The translations under genes were made by a program, and so were the position numbers. From positions 186,001-250,000 of the forward strand of contig NZ_RJKR01000010.1 of the NCBI RefSeq assembly GCF_003752025.1: DNA of 64,000 nucleotides. The letters run 5' to 3'. A model generated the notes under the pieces. The model made no database searches, was not told where the DNA came from, and saw nothing but the letters and a program-made list of their open reading frames with translations. Origin of the DNA: Curtobacterium sp. PhB115. GTDB taxonomy: Bacteria > Actinomycetota > Actinomycetes > Actinomycetales > Microbacteriaceae. Below are positions 33,633 to 42,482 of the stretch, piece after piece. Position 1 is the first letter of the stretch. Each line of letters begins with the position of its first letter.

Positions 33633-33939
33633 GCTTCACACTGCGTCCTCGGGATCGCTCGACCGGGTACTTCTTCTTGGTGATCTCCAGTTTGTCGCGG
33701 ACGATCTCTGTCGGCTCCAGCCCCAAGCGATCTGCGAGCAGATGGCAGTAGGTCAGGACGTCCGCGAGCTCGTCCTTGACCCGACCGGCGTCTGCGTCGC
33801 CCGACCACTGGTAGCACTCGAGGAGCTCTGCAGCTTCGATCGCGATGCTCTTCGCCAAGTTCTCCGGCGAGTGGAACTGAGCCCACTCACGCTCCGCAAC
33901 GAAACGCCGTAGTTCGTCTCGTAGCCGATGATCCGCCAT
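33619..33939 (-). CDS. MazG-like nucleotide pyrophosphohydrolase
   Basis: A 106-residue all-alpha NTP-PPase. NLAKSIAIEAAELLECYQWSGD followed by KDELADVLTYCHLLADRLGL has the EXXE and EXXD metal-binding motifs of MazG/iMazG/RS21-C6 enzymes, which hydrolyse (d)NTPs to monophosphates. The ATG is 6 nt after TAGCGT on the coding strand, so leaderless. Its last 14 bp overlap the DUF2075 gene. It could deplete or clean a nucleotide pool while the helicase-nuclease acts; I recall such pairs in other genomes but cannot verify here. Confidence 0.88.
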   Translation of the reverse strand: MADHRLRDELRRFVAEREWAQFHSPENLAKSIAIEAAELLECYQWSGDADAGRVKDELADVLTYCHLLADRLGLEPTEIVRDKLEITKKKYPVERSRGRSVKHDRL

Positions 33940-34263
33940 GCCGGCACGCTAGCAGTCAGATCGACGGCGCATCTTGCAACACCAGGACCGCTCCGGAAGG
34001 AGCACGAATCACGAGTGTGACATCTGTCGACCGGCCCACCGCGACGAACGGGTTTGGTCCGGCAACCACCATTGAGCAATCCAGCGCACCCTGAGAGAAC
34101 GGGGCGCTCGAAGTGCAGCGCGTCGATCTGCAAAGCCCCTGAATTGAAGCGCCCCCCACAACGGGTGCTCCCGACTCACCACCCTGTCCACGAGGATGGT
34201 TCAGCACTACACGTCCCGGGGACGACGAGTGGTCCGCACAAAAGCACTTCGAGGGGCAACACC
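33940..34263. other. 324-bp intergenic region with possible gene remnant
   Basis: No complete gene is convincing. On the minus strand one frame (about 34170 down to 33956) reads GALDCSMVVAGPNPFVAVGRSTDVTLVIR, a plausible beta-strand protein end with no good start, so it may be the 3' remnant of a lost gene. The right end holds GAGGGG, the ribosome site of the NERD-helicase gene. Confidence 0.35.
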
Positions 34264-36378
34264 ATGACGATGGCCGGCGAATCCGCAGGGGTCGAGGCAC
34301 ACCGCCAGCGCAGCCACGCACGCGAACTCCGCCGCCAGGCGGACGACGCCGAGCAACGCGCTGCCCGATTCGAGATCGCGCACCGCACCGAGAGCGAGAC
34401 CGCCCGCATCCTCGCGCCACTCGCCGGCATCGGGTACCACCTGCTCGCCGACCGCCGCTGGCCCGGTAGCCGCACGGCACAGGTCGACATGGTCGTCGTC
34501 GGCCGGGCCGGCGTCTTCATCGTCGACACGAAGGCCTGGCGCGAGGTCGCGGTCCACGGCGACCGGATCACCCGCGGCCAAGAGGACGTCACCGACGACA
34601 TCGCCCGCCTCGCCGACCTCGCGTACAGCACCGAGGCAGCACTGGCGGACACGGGCCTGGCGCCCGGCGAAGTCCACGCGGTCGCCGCACTCGCCGGCCA
34701 GAAGCAGATGCACGCCCGCATCGCATCAGTCGACGTGATCGGGGCGAACGACCTCGTCGGGCACATCACGAAGCGCGGCGCCCGACTGTCGGCGTCCAGA
34801 GTCGACGAGGTCCTCGCCGCGACGCTGCACCACTTCCCCGTGATCGGCGACCAGGCAACGGCACCGCCGCAGATCGTCGCCCCCGCAGCCGTCCTCCCCC
34901 GCGAGCCCGCGCCGACGCCCGCGCCGACGATCGCTGCGCTGGACGACGAGCTGACCGACCAGCTCCTCGACGGCGTCCTCGAAGCAGCCATCGAGGACTG
35001 GATGGCGTTCCTCGATCCGGCACAGGCCAAGCTCGTCCGCCGCAGCTTCAACGGCCCGGCTCGCATCCGCGGCGCTGCGGGCACCGGCAAGACCGTCGTC
35101 GGCCTGCACCGCGCCGCGTACCTCGCGCGCGCAACCGGCGGCCGAGTGCTGTTCACGACGTACATCAGCACCCTGCCGAAGGTCCTCGAATCGCTCCTCG
35201 AACGCCTCGCGCCCGACATGGTCGGTCGCGTCGACTTCATGGGCGTCCACGCGTTCGCGTCTCGACTCCTGAAGGAACGCGGCATCGCGTTCCGCGCTCC
35301 TGGACGGGAGGCCCAGCTCGCGTTCGACGATGCGTGGAACGCGATCCGCGCCTCCAGTCCATTGCGGTCGTCGCGATTCTCGCGCTCGTACTGGGAAGAC
35401 GAGATCAGCCACGTCATCAAGGGCCGCGGCCTGACGCGGTTCGACGAGTACGCGGACCTGGCTCGCATCGGGCGCAAGCACGCGCTCCCGCTGGAGACGC
35501 GCCAGGCTGTCTGGGATCTGTACGAGGCATACGCGCGCGGGCTGCGCGACCGCCGGGCGCACGACTGGGAGGACATCGTCCTGCTCGCTCGCGATGCGGT
35601 CCGTGCGGTGCCGCTCGAGCGGTACGACGCGGTCATCGTGGACGAGGCGCAGGACCTGTCCTGCGCGATGGTCGCGCTGGTGCACCAGCTCGTGGGTGAC
35701 CGTACCGACGGGCTGACGCTCATCGGCGACGGGCAGCAGACGATCTACCCCGGCGGGTACACACTCGGCGAGGTCGGCATCAACTTGTCGGGTCGAGGCG
35801 TCGTGCTCGACGTCAACCACCGGAACACCGCCGAGATCCTCGAGTTCGCGAAGGAGATGGTGGCGGACGACCAGTTCGTGGACATCGAGGGTGTCGACGG
35901 CGTCGGCGACGCGGTGTCCGACGTCTCGCGCTCCGGTGCTGCTCCGACGATGACGCGCTTCACCAATCGCGCGGACCACGACCGGGCGATGCTCGACCGG
36001 CTGACCGAGGTCCTCCGACTCGTCGGGACAGGCCACGGTGACGTCGGGATCCTCACGGCGACGAACCGGCAGGCGGACGACGTCATGGATGCGCTCGGGC
36101 GAGCCGGCGTCCCGACCGTGTCGCTGCAGCAGTACGCGGGTCGAACTTCGGACGCGGTGCGGGTGGGGACCGTCAAGCGTGCGAAGGGCCTCGAGTTCAA
36201 GCAGGTGCTGCTCGCGCACGTCGATCCCCGGCTGTTGGACGCTGCTCCGGAGAACCCGTCGGAAACCGAACGGGAACGGCGAGAACGAGGCCGCAGGGAG
36301 CTCTACGTGGGGATGACCCGAGCGCGCGACGGCCTGTGGGTCGGCGTCCGGAGCGGAGCAACGCGCGGCAACCGCTGA
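34264..36378 (+). CDS. NERD nuclease-related domain UvrD-like helicase
   Basis: A 704-residue protein. Residues about 35-140 form a NERD domain (ILAPLAGIGYHLLADRRWPG, then TAQVDMVVVGRAGVFIVDTKAW, with the Asp and Lys of a PD-(D/E)XK-like site). From about 260 an SF1 UvrD-type helicase follows: RGAAGTGKTVVGLHRA (Walker A), VIVDEAQDLSCAM (motif II, about 458), GDGQQTIY, and RAKGLEFKQVLL. GAGGGG 8 nt before the ATG fixes the start; upstream codons lack protein character. Likely acts on DNA in repair or defence. A copy of the interspersed motif (antisense) lies at 35350. Confidence 0.85.
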   Translation: MTMAGESAGVEAHRQRSHARELRRQADDAEQRAARFEIAHRTESETARILAPLAGIGYHLLADRRWPGSRTAQVDMVVVGRAGVFIVDTKAWREVAVHGDRITRGQEDVTDDIARLADLAYSTEAALADTGLAPGEVHAVAALAGQKQMHARIASVDVIGANDLVGHITKRGARLSASRVDEVLAATLHHFPVIGDQATAPPQIVAPAAVLPREPAPTPAPTIAALDDELTDQLLDGVLEAAIEDWMAFLDPAQAKLVRRSFNGPARIRGAAGTGKTVVGLHRAAYLARATGGRVLFTTYISTLPKVLESLLERLAPDMVGRVDFMGVHAFASRLLKERGIAFRAPGREAQLAFDDAWNAIRASSPLRSSRFSRSYWEDEISHVIKGRGLTRFDEYADLARIGRKHALPLETRQAVWDLYEAYARGLRDRRAHDWEDIVLLARDAVRAVPLERYDAVIVDEAQDLSCAMVALVHQLVGDRTDGLTLIGDGQQTIYPGGYTLGEVGINLSGRGVVLDVNHRNTAEILEFAKEMVADDQFVDIEGVDGVGDAVSDVSRSGAAPTMTRFTNRADHDRAMLDRLTEVLRLVGTGHGDVGILTATNRQADDVMDALGRAGVPTVSLQQYAGRTSDAVRVGTVKRAKGLEFKQVLLAHVDPRLLDAAPENPSETERERRERGRRELYVGMTRARDGLWVGVRSGATRGNR

Positions 36379-36421
36379 GCGTTCAGAGCACGTCGAAGTC
36401 GAGCGATCCAGGAGAGGCACG

Positions 36422-37414
36422 TTGGTCGAACCGTTCAACCCGAAGAAGGTCCGGGACACCCTCGCGAAGTCGCTCGACGACGTCGGAAAGGTCGCACGCA
36501 GCGCATCTGCACACATCGTCGACCAGGCGAGCGACCTCCGGGACGCCACCGTGCACGCCGTCGAGAAGCTGACCGCGGAGGATCCCCTCTCGTACGAAGA
36601 AGCAGTCGTCGCGTACAACGGCGCCTTCACGGCGATGAACGACAAGGGTTTGTCGCTCCTCCGGCAGCGTGAGCGTTCGGCAGACCTGCTCGAACTCGTC
36701 GAGTTGCTCGTGAACAGCATCGCCAACACCCCGAAGTCCTTCGCGACCGCGTTCGAGGTGATCGACCTGCACAGGGCCGCGTTCCTCGATGCGGAGGAGT
36801 TCGCTCGGATGGACCTCAAGGCCGCTCGGGCTTCCGCAGTCGGTGCCGGTGCCGGACTCTCGGCGGCTGCAGCGGTCGCGAGCATGGCGCCGAGCGCTGC
36901 GATCTGGGTTGCGACGACCTTCGGCGCGGCGTCGACCGGCACCGCGATCTCCACGCTCTCGGGCGCTGCCGCCACCAACGCCGCGCTGGCGTGGCTCGGC
37001 GGTGGAGCGGTTGCCGTCGGCGGCGGTGGGGCCGCCGCAGGGACAGCACTCCTGGCGCTCGCCGGCCCGATCGGCTGGACGGTGGGGGGCGCGGCGTTGC
37101 TCACGTCGATCGTGCTGTTCACTAAGAAGAAGTTCGAGCACCGCGAGGCGAAGCAGCAGGCGCTGACCGCCGTGAAGCAGAACACCGCGGTCGTCGAGGG
37201 ACTGGACGCGCAGATCGACGATCTCCTCCAGCGCAGCACGTCCGCCCGCGAACTGGTGCGCAACAACTACGTCTCGGCACAAGGGCTGTTCGCGAGTGAC
37301 TTCCGTGCGCTCCCCGCGGCCGAACGCTCCCGGCTCGCAGCGCTCGTGAACACGGCGACAGCGACTGCGGCCCTGCTGAGCGAACGAGTCGTGCAGCGGG
37401 TCGCCGATGCGTGA
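36422..37414 (+). CDS. Gly/Ala-rich membrane protein of conserved two-gene module
   Basis: A 330-residue protein with an alpha-helical soluble N-terminus (YEEAVVAYNGAFTAMNDKG, then VNSIANTPKSFATAFEVID), a hydrophobic Gly/Ala-rich core (about 140-235, including AGTALLALAGPIGWTVGGAA) that could form two or three membrane helices, and a helical C-terminus. The same core sequence pattern is familiar to me from distant bacteria, suggesting strong constraint, but no function is known. TTG start with GGAGAGG 5 nt upstream. It overlaps the next gene by 8 bp and is coupled to it. Confidence 0.75.
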   Translation: MVEPFNPKKVRDTLAKSLDDVGKVARSASAHIVDQASDLRDATVHAVEKLTAEDPLSYEEAVVAYNGAFTAMNDKGLSLLRQRERSADLLELVELLVNSIANTPKSFATAFEVIDLHRAAFLDAEEFARMDLKAARASAVGAGAGLSAAAAVASMAPSAAIWVATTFGAASTGTAISTLSGAAATNAALAWLGGGAVAVGGGGAAAGTALLALAGPIGWTVGGAALLTSIVLFTKKKFEHREAKQQALTAVKQNTAVVEGLDAQIDDLLQRSTSARELVRNNYVSAQGLFASDFRALPAAERSRLAALVNTATATAALLSERVVQRVADA

Positions 37415-38867
37415 CAGGATGGAGCGTGTCGAGCACTCCCAAGGGCAAGCGGTCGCGGCCTGGGTGGCACACCTCAACCAACTCCGACTCGAGGCCCTGG
37501 TCCAGCGCTTGCGCGAGCAGACCGGCAACCTCGAAGAGGCCCTCGCCACCGTCGATGCAGCCATGCGGAAGATCGACCTCGAGATCGTGGCCAAGAACCG
37601 AGGTGCGACGAAGGGCATGCACGGGTTCATCGCGGAGATCGCCGAGGTCGGTGTGGGCAACGCGCGGGCGCAGGTCATCGGCGAGGACGCCGTCCACCAG
37701 TGGGTGAACGACAACAGCCCGGTGGACCTCCTGCGTGACGGGGTGGCCATCCAGCAGAAGTTCAGCGCAGGGGGCGGGTGGTTCAGTCTCCGCGCGGTCG
37801 AGCAACACCTCGACAAGTACCCCGACTACATCAGGAACGGTGGGCGGTACCAGATCCCGGCAGACCACTACGAGACGGTGCGGGCACTCCACACGATGCC
37901 GGCTGCCGACGCCGGGAAGCTCGTGACGAGCGGCGATGTCGGCCCTTCGTTGAAGGACTGGCAACACGTTCAGGAGTTCTTCGCGACAAGCGACGTCTCG
38001 TTCGAGTCCCTTGAGCCGTCGACGTTCGACTACCGAGACGTTCAGCGAGGCGTGTACGACCGCACGCTCGACGCGGAACGGGACTCCCTCCGCGCGACGG
38101 ATCATGCGCGCCGCGACGACGCCCACGCCGCGAGCCGCCCGACGCTGCGACAGGGTGTGACGGCCACCGCGGTGGCGTCGACTGTCGAAGGCGGGACCGC
38201 CTTCGTGCTCGGAGTCGTCCGGAAGCGGCGGGCAGGGAAGAAGATCGCGGACTTCACCGACGAGGACTGGACCGAGATCGCGGCCGAATCCGGTACCGGA
38301 TTCCTCACGGGCGCCGTCCGAGGTGCCAGCGTCTACTCGCTCACGAACCTCACCGCGACCCCTGCGGCCGTCGCGAGCGCGATGGTCACGTCGGGGTTCG
38401 GCATCGCGGCGTTGGCCAACAGACTGCGCGGTGGTGAGATCACAGAGGCCGAGTTCATCGAGGGCGCGGAGCTCATCTGCTTCGAGAGTGCGATCAGCGC
38501 GCTGTCGTCCGTCGTGGGCCAGGCCGTCGTCCCGATCCCGGTGCTCGGTGCCGTCATCGGCACCACCGTCGGCACGGTCATGTACCAGTCGGTCTCGTCC
38601 TCGCTCGCACAGCGTGAGGCAGCGCTCATCGACCGCTACCGCGCCGAACAGCGCGCGCTGGAGGAACAGCTGGCCGTCGAACACCAACGACTCCTCGAGC
38701 AGCTCCGGTCAGTCACGTCCGTGTACCTCGCCGTGCTCGAACGGGCCTTCTCGCCGGACGTCGACGTGGCGCTGCAAGGGTCGATCGAACTCGCGGTCCA
38801 CGTCGGCGTGGCTCCGGAGCACGTCCTCGACACGGAAGACAAGACGTGGGCGTTCTTCACGGAGTGA
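37407..38867 (+). CDS. Partner of Gly/Ala-rich membrane protein, conserved unknown
   Basis: A 486-residue protein. NRGATKGMHGFIAEIAEVGVGNAR near residue 65, WVNDNSPVDLLRDGVAIQQKF, YPDYIRNGGRYQIPADHYE, then a hydrophobic half with GFLTGAVRGASVYSLTNL and VVPIPVLGAVIGTTVGTVMYQ (probable membrane helices), and a C-terminal coiled-coil-like stretch (REAALIDRYRAEQRALEEQL). I recognise the pattern as a conserved partner of the preceding gene in unrelated bacteria, function unknown. ATG at 37407; ATG at 37419 possible. A terminator hairpin follows at once. Confidence 0.75.
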   Translation: MRDRMERVEHSQGQAVAAWVAHLNQLRLEALVQRLREQTGNLEEALATVDAAMRKIDLEIVAKNRGATKGMHGFIAEIAEVGVGNARAQVIGEDAVHQWVNDNSPVDLLRDGVAIQQKFSAGGGWFSLRAVEQHLDKYPDYIRNGGRYQIPADHYETVRALHTMPAADAGKLVTSGDVGPSLKDWQHVQEFFATSDVSFESLEPSTFDYRDVQRGVYDRTLDAERDSLRATDHARRDDAHAASRPTLRQGVTATAVASTVEGGTAFVLGVVRKRRAGKKIADFTDEDWTEIAAESGTGFLTGAVRGASVYSLTNLTATPAAVASAMVTSGFGIAALANRLRGGEITEAEFIEGAELICFESAISALSSVVGQAVVPIPVLGAVIGTTVGTVMYQSVSSSLAQREAALIDRYRAEQRALEEQLAVEHQRLLEQLRSVTSVYLAVLERAFSPDVDVALQGSIELAVHVGVAPEHVLDTEDKTWAFFTE

Positions 38868-38874
38868 TCCGCAG

Positions 38875-38889
38875 CCCCGAGTGTCGGGG
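38875..38889 (+). terminator. Short GC hairpin after two-gene module
   Basis: CCCCGA, GTG, TCGGGG: a 6-bp stem with 3-nt loop, 8 bp after the stop. It separates the module from the SNF2 gene, although read-through is possible. Confidence 0.55.
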
Positions 38890-38946
38890 GGACAGCGATG
38901 TCGGAGACGCGTGCCACGATGAGACCGACAACCGGGGAGGGCGGCG

Positions 38947-41625
38947 ATGGTCGAGAGAGTGATCCGTGAGCGGCTGCAGGTGCTGGCGGAGTTCGCAGCT
39001 GAGGTACGACGCCATCGTGCGTCCGTAGAGGACGCCGCTGCCTCGGCTCGGGCTGACCTGCTCGGCCGCCGCTTCACGGTGCGCGGTCCTGCGCTGTCGT
39101 GCTCGGTGCTCCCACTCCGTCCGGACGACGGCGGTCTGGCTTCAGCACTCGCCGAGGCCGCAGGACTCCCCCGTGCTGACCGCCTCGCCGATTCCGTCGT
39201 GACGATGCTCACCACGGACGTGCCCGCGGCACTCGAGGACGACCGCGCCGTGTCCGGCATCGCCGGCCTGCTCGCAGGCAAGGACCGTCGTGCAGCCGGT
39301 GTCCGCGCCGAGGAGTTCCTCACGACGACCCATGCCTGGTTGGAGGAGACGGGTGCACTGCGCACGCTCGAAGCGCTCGACACCCGCGACCGCCGTCACG
39401 TCGGACTGACGGTGGAAGCGCTCCTCGAGACCGACGGGCCGCTCCTCACCGCCACCAAGGAGCTCGGTCCAGCAGCGCTGCTCGACCTCGGCGCGATGGC
39501 GCACCTGCCGATGACGGTCGAGGCGCTCCGGACCGTGATCGAGACGGAGCGCTCAGCACGAGCGCGCGTCCTGGACGCCAGTCACCGCGTCCGTTCCGAC
39601 GCAGCCCGGCGCGAACTCCGCGGCATGGACATCGATCGGCTGCGTGACGTCACCCGGGACCAGCTCCGTCTCGGTGCCGTTCGTGACGCCGGCATCAGTA
39701 CGGTGGGCGATCTCCTCCGCTCTCCGGTCGTCGCCGGGCAGCTCCCCGGGATCGGTGAGACCACCGCGGCCCGCATCAACGCCGCCGCCCGGTCACTGCA
39801 GGACGCAGCGCTCGACGGGGCCGCGGTGCAGATCGATGCGCGGCGTCAGGACACCGCGAGCGTCGCCCTCGTCTCGGCACTCCGCCGTTGGGAGGCAGCC
39901 AAGTTCGGCGCCGGCGAGCACACCGCGTCCTTGGTCGAGGAGCTCACCCCGATCGCGGCCGCGGTGTCGCAGGGAGCGGTCCTCGGCATCGTCCACCAGC
40001 CCGGCGCTCTCGCGTCCGGCTCCTTCAACCCCGCTGAAGGTGCGGCTGAGCGCATCGAGGTGGACGTCGACGATGCCCGGCAGCGCGCGATCGCCGTCGT
40101 CGGTGATCGGGACCGGGTCGCGACGACGGACGACTGGAGCGACTTCCTGGACCGCCCGGCGAGCTACTTCGCGCTGCTCGACGAGATCGGGGTCACCGAC
40201 TCGACGACGGCCGGTCGCGGGCTGCTCCCCGAGGGGCTCATCGAACAAGTCGAGCAGTTCCGTCTCGACACCTCGATGCTGACCGCATCGCTGCGCGGCT
40301 ACCAGCGCTTCGGGGCGGCGTTCGCGCTGGTGCAGGACCGTGTCGTCATCGGGGACGAGATGGGTCTGGGCAAGACCGTCGAGGCGCTCGCCGTCCTGGC
40401 CCACGTCGCTGCCACGACGACCGGAGCGCTGCCGCACTTCGTCGTGATCTGCCCCGCTGCGGTGGTCGCGAACTGGCTGCGGGAGACCGAGCGGCACACC
40501 TCGGTTCCTGCCTTCCGCCTGCACGGGCCTGAACGTGCACGTGGCGTCGCCGCCTGGCTCGCCGCCGGTGGCGTCGCCGTCACCACGTTCGAGACCCTCA
40601 CATGGGTGCGGACCCAGGTGCCCGAGGACCTCGGGTTCGCGGCGGTGATCGTCGACGAGGCGCACTACGTCAAGAACCCGGATGCGAAGCGCACGAAGAA
40701 CACAAGAGCACTGCTCGAGCGCTCGGATCGTGTCCTGCTCATGTCCGGCACGCCGCTGGAGAACCGCGTCGAGGAGTTCCGGGTCCTCATCGACCACGTC
40801 CGACCGGACCTCGTCGTGGACGACGGCGACGACAGCCCGCTGACCTTCCGGAAGCAGATCGCCCCGGTGTACCTGCGGCGGAGCCAAGCGGACGTCCTGA
40901 CGGAGCTGCCGGAGCTGGTGGAGGTCGAGGAGTGGACCGACCTGACGCCGACCGAGGCTGACCGGTACGCCGCGGCCGTCGACGCCGGCGACTTCCACGG
41001 CATGCGGCAGCTCGCGATGCTGGAGGGGTCGTCGTCGAGCAAGGTCGAGTCGCTCCTCGACGTGATCGAGGAGGCCCGTGCGAACGGGAGGAAGACGATC
41101 GTCTTCTCGCACTACCGCGCTGTCCTGCAGGCGGTGCTCCGGTCCGTCGACGGCGTCACGTTCGGTCCGCTGAGTGGGTCGACCTCACCCTCCGAGCGGC
41201 AAGCGATGGTCGACGAGTTCTCTGCGGCCGCCCCAGGGGCCGTCCTCGTCGCACAGATCATCGCTGGCGGAGTGGGGCTGAACATCCAGGCCGCCTCGGT
41301 CGTCGTGATCTGCGAACCACAGTTGAAGCCGATGACGGAGTGGCAGGCGATCGCTCGAGCACGGCGAATGGGGCAGCTCGACACCGTGCAGGTGCATCGC
41401 CTGTTGTCGGAGGACGGCGTCGACGCTGCACTCGTCCGGCTGCTCGCCCGCAAGTCGAAGACGTTCGCCGACTTCGCGGCGGTCAGTGAGACCGCGAACG
41501 CGTCCGTCCAGGCGTTCGACATCTCCGAGACGCAGCTCATCACCCAGGTCCTCGCGGAAGAACGTGCCCGCCTGTCCGCTGTGTCCGAGCGTTCACCGGA
41601 AGCGGCTACCGCACCACCGTCGTGA
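38947..41625 (+). CDS. SNF2-family DNA translocase
   Basis: An 892-residue protein. The first 430 residues are helical, with a helix-hairpin-helix-like stretch (LPGIGETTAARINAAARSL, about 264-282) suggesting DNA binding. The Snf2 ATPase follows: VIGDEMGLGKTVEALAVL (about 465-480), VIVDEAHYVKNPDAKR (about 568), GTPLENRVEEFRVL, and a C-terminal half with AQIIAGGVGLNIQAASVV and ARARRMGQLDTVQVHRLL. No nuclease domain is obvious. GGAGGG 5 nt before the ATG. It could power the module upstream or act alone in repair. Its 3' end overlaps the convergent gene by 20 bp. Confidence 0.88.
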   Translation: MVERVIRERLQVLAEFAAEVRRHRASVEDAAASARADLLGRRFTVRGPALSCSVLPLRPDDGGLASALAEAAGLPRADRLADSVVTMLTTDVPAALEDDRAVSGIAGLLAGKDRRAAGVRAEEFLTTTHAWLEETGALRTLEALDTRDRRHVGLTVEALLETDGPLLTATKELGPAALLDLGAMAHLPMTVEALRTVIETERSARARVLDASHRVRSDAARRELRGMDIDRLRDVTRDQLRLGAVRDAGISTVGDLLRSPVVAGQLPGIGETTAARINAAARSLQDAALDGAAVQIDARRQDTASVALVSALRRWEAAKFGAGEHTASLVEELTPIAAAVSQGAVLGIVHQPGALASGSFNPAEGAAERIEVDVDDARQRAIAVVGDRDRVATTDDWSDFLDRPASYFALLDEIGVTDSTTAGRGLLPEGLIEQVEQFRLDTSMLTASLRGYQRFGAAFALVQDRVVIGDEMGLGKTVEALAVLAHVAATTTGALPHFVVICPAAVVANWLRETERHTSVPAFRLHGPERARGVAAWLAAGGVAVTTFETLTWVRTQVPEDLGFAAVIVDEAHYVKNPDAKRTKNTRALLERSDRVLLMSGTPLENRVEEFRVLIDHVRPDLVVDDGDDSPLTFRKQIAPVYLRRSQADVLTELPELVEVEEWTDLTPTEADRYAAAVDAGDFHGMRQLAMLEGSSSSKVESLLDVIEEARANGRKTIVFSHYRAVLQAVLRSVDGVTFGPLSGSTSPSERQAMVDEFSAAAPGAVLVAQIIAGGVGLNIQAASVVVICEPQLKPMTEWQAIARARRMGQLDTVQVHRLLSEDGVDAALVRLLARKSKTFADFAAVSETANASVQAFDISETQLITQVLAEERARLSAVSERSPEAATAPPS

Positions 41626-42352
41626 CGGGCTCCAGAAGGAACAGGCATGTCTGCGGCTCGTACTCGCCGACGGTCGCAGTGACCGTCAGGTTCGTGCCGA
41701 CACCGATCGTTCCGGGAGTGTCCCCGACGTAGTGCAAGTCGGCGACCGTGTTCACATCACGGAACTGGAATGCGGGCCCGTCGGACTCCGTCGTGCTGTA
41801 GTCGCCAGCCCCGATCAGGATGTCGTAGCGGGTGCTCGCAGAGCCGTGCAGGTTCATCGCTCCGATCGAACCGTCGAAGCTGACCGTCCGTCCGGCGTAC
41901 TCATCGGCAAACCGTCCGATGGACGGATCGCAAGTGTTGGTGAGCTGGAGGAGGTCTGCGAGGTCCTGGTTGGAGCCGCCGGTCAGGACCGCGATATCCG
42001 TCGGTTCGTCGGTCTGGGCCTGAGCTGACTCGCTCGGAGCAGGAGCAGGAGCAGAAACAGAAGCGGAAGCCGAAGCCGCCACACTCGCGTCGCCGCTCTC
42101 GTCGCCGAAGACGCCCGTAGCTCCGAGGACGATGACGACGGCCAGCGCTGCGACGACGCTGCCGCCGATGGCGAGGGTCCGCCGAGACAGGGGTTTGGTC
42201 GCTCGACGCACGCGGATCTCCGACTGGAGACGACCCTGGGTCTGGGACATGATCTCCCACCCGTCCTGCTCGAGCTTCGCGATGGTACGGGCTTCCAGAC
42301 CTCGAACGGACTTCACCGTGCGTGTCTCGTACCGAACGCGTTCTCCGACCAT
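41606..42352 (-). CDS. DUF4839 membrane-anchored protein
   Basis: A 248-residue protein. A short cytosolic N-terminus (SVRGLEARTIAKLEQDGWEI) is followed by one TM helix (TLAIGGSVVAALAVVIVLGATG), an Ala/Ser/Pro/Gln linker, and an extracytoplasmic domain: GRFADEYAGRTVSFDGSIG, TRYDILIGAGDYSTT, GPAFQFRDVN and CLFLLEPV, which match DUF4839 as I know it (OB-fold-like, unknown function). ATG with GGGGGTGG upstream. A LexA-box-like palindrome lies 73-86 bp upstream of the start, so SOS control is possible. Confidence 0.8.
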   Translation of the reverse strand: MVGERVRYETRTVKSVRGLEARTIAKLEQDGWEIMSQTQGRLQSEIRVRRATKPLSRRTLAIGGSVVAALAVVIVLGATGVFGDESGDASVAASASASVSAPAPAPSESAQAQTDEPTDIAVLTGGSNQDLADLLQLTNTCDPSIGRFADEYAGRTVSFDGSIGAMNLHGSASTRYDILIGAGDYSTTESDGPAFQFRDVNTVADLHYVGDTPGTIGVGTNLTVTATVGEYEPQTCLFLLEPVTTVVR

Positions 42353-42424
42353 GCGCCACCCCCATCACTCCGAAGCCGGCGCGGTGCCAGCCGTCCAGAG
42401 CCTAGGTGGGCGGTGAGTGCCCGC

Positions 42425-42438
42425 GGAACGAACGTTCC
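42425..42438. promoter_or_regulatory. LexA-box-like palindrome
   Basis: GGAACGAACGTTCC contains GAAC, four bases, GTTC, the core of the Gram-positive SOS box. It lies upstream of the DUF4839 gene. It could equally be part of a terminator hairpin for the exonuclease gene that ends at 42483. Confidence 0.35.
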
Positions 42439-42482
42439 CGCTGTTGGGACATCCCGCGAGATCCTTTCGGTGAACCGCAGGA

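Noticed and set aside
34054..34263. 70-codon N-terminal extension of the NERD-helicase
   Set aside because: No protein-like sequence, and a good ribosome site precedes the internal ATG at 34264.
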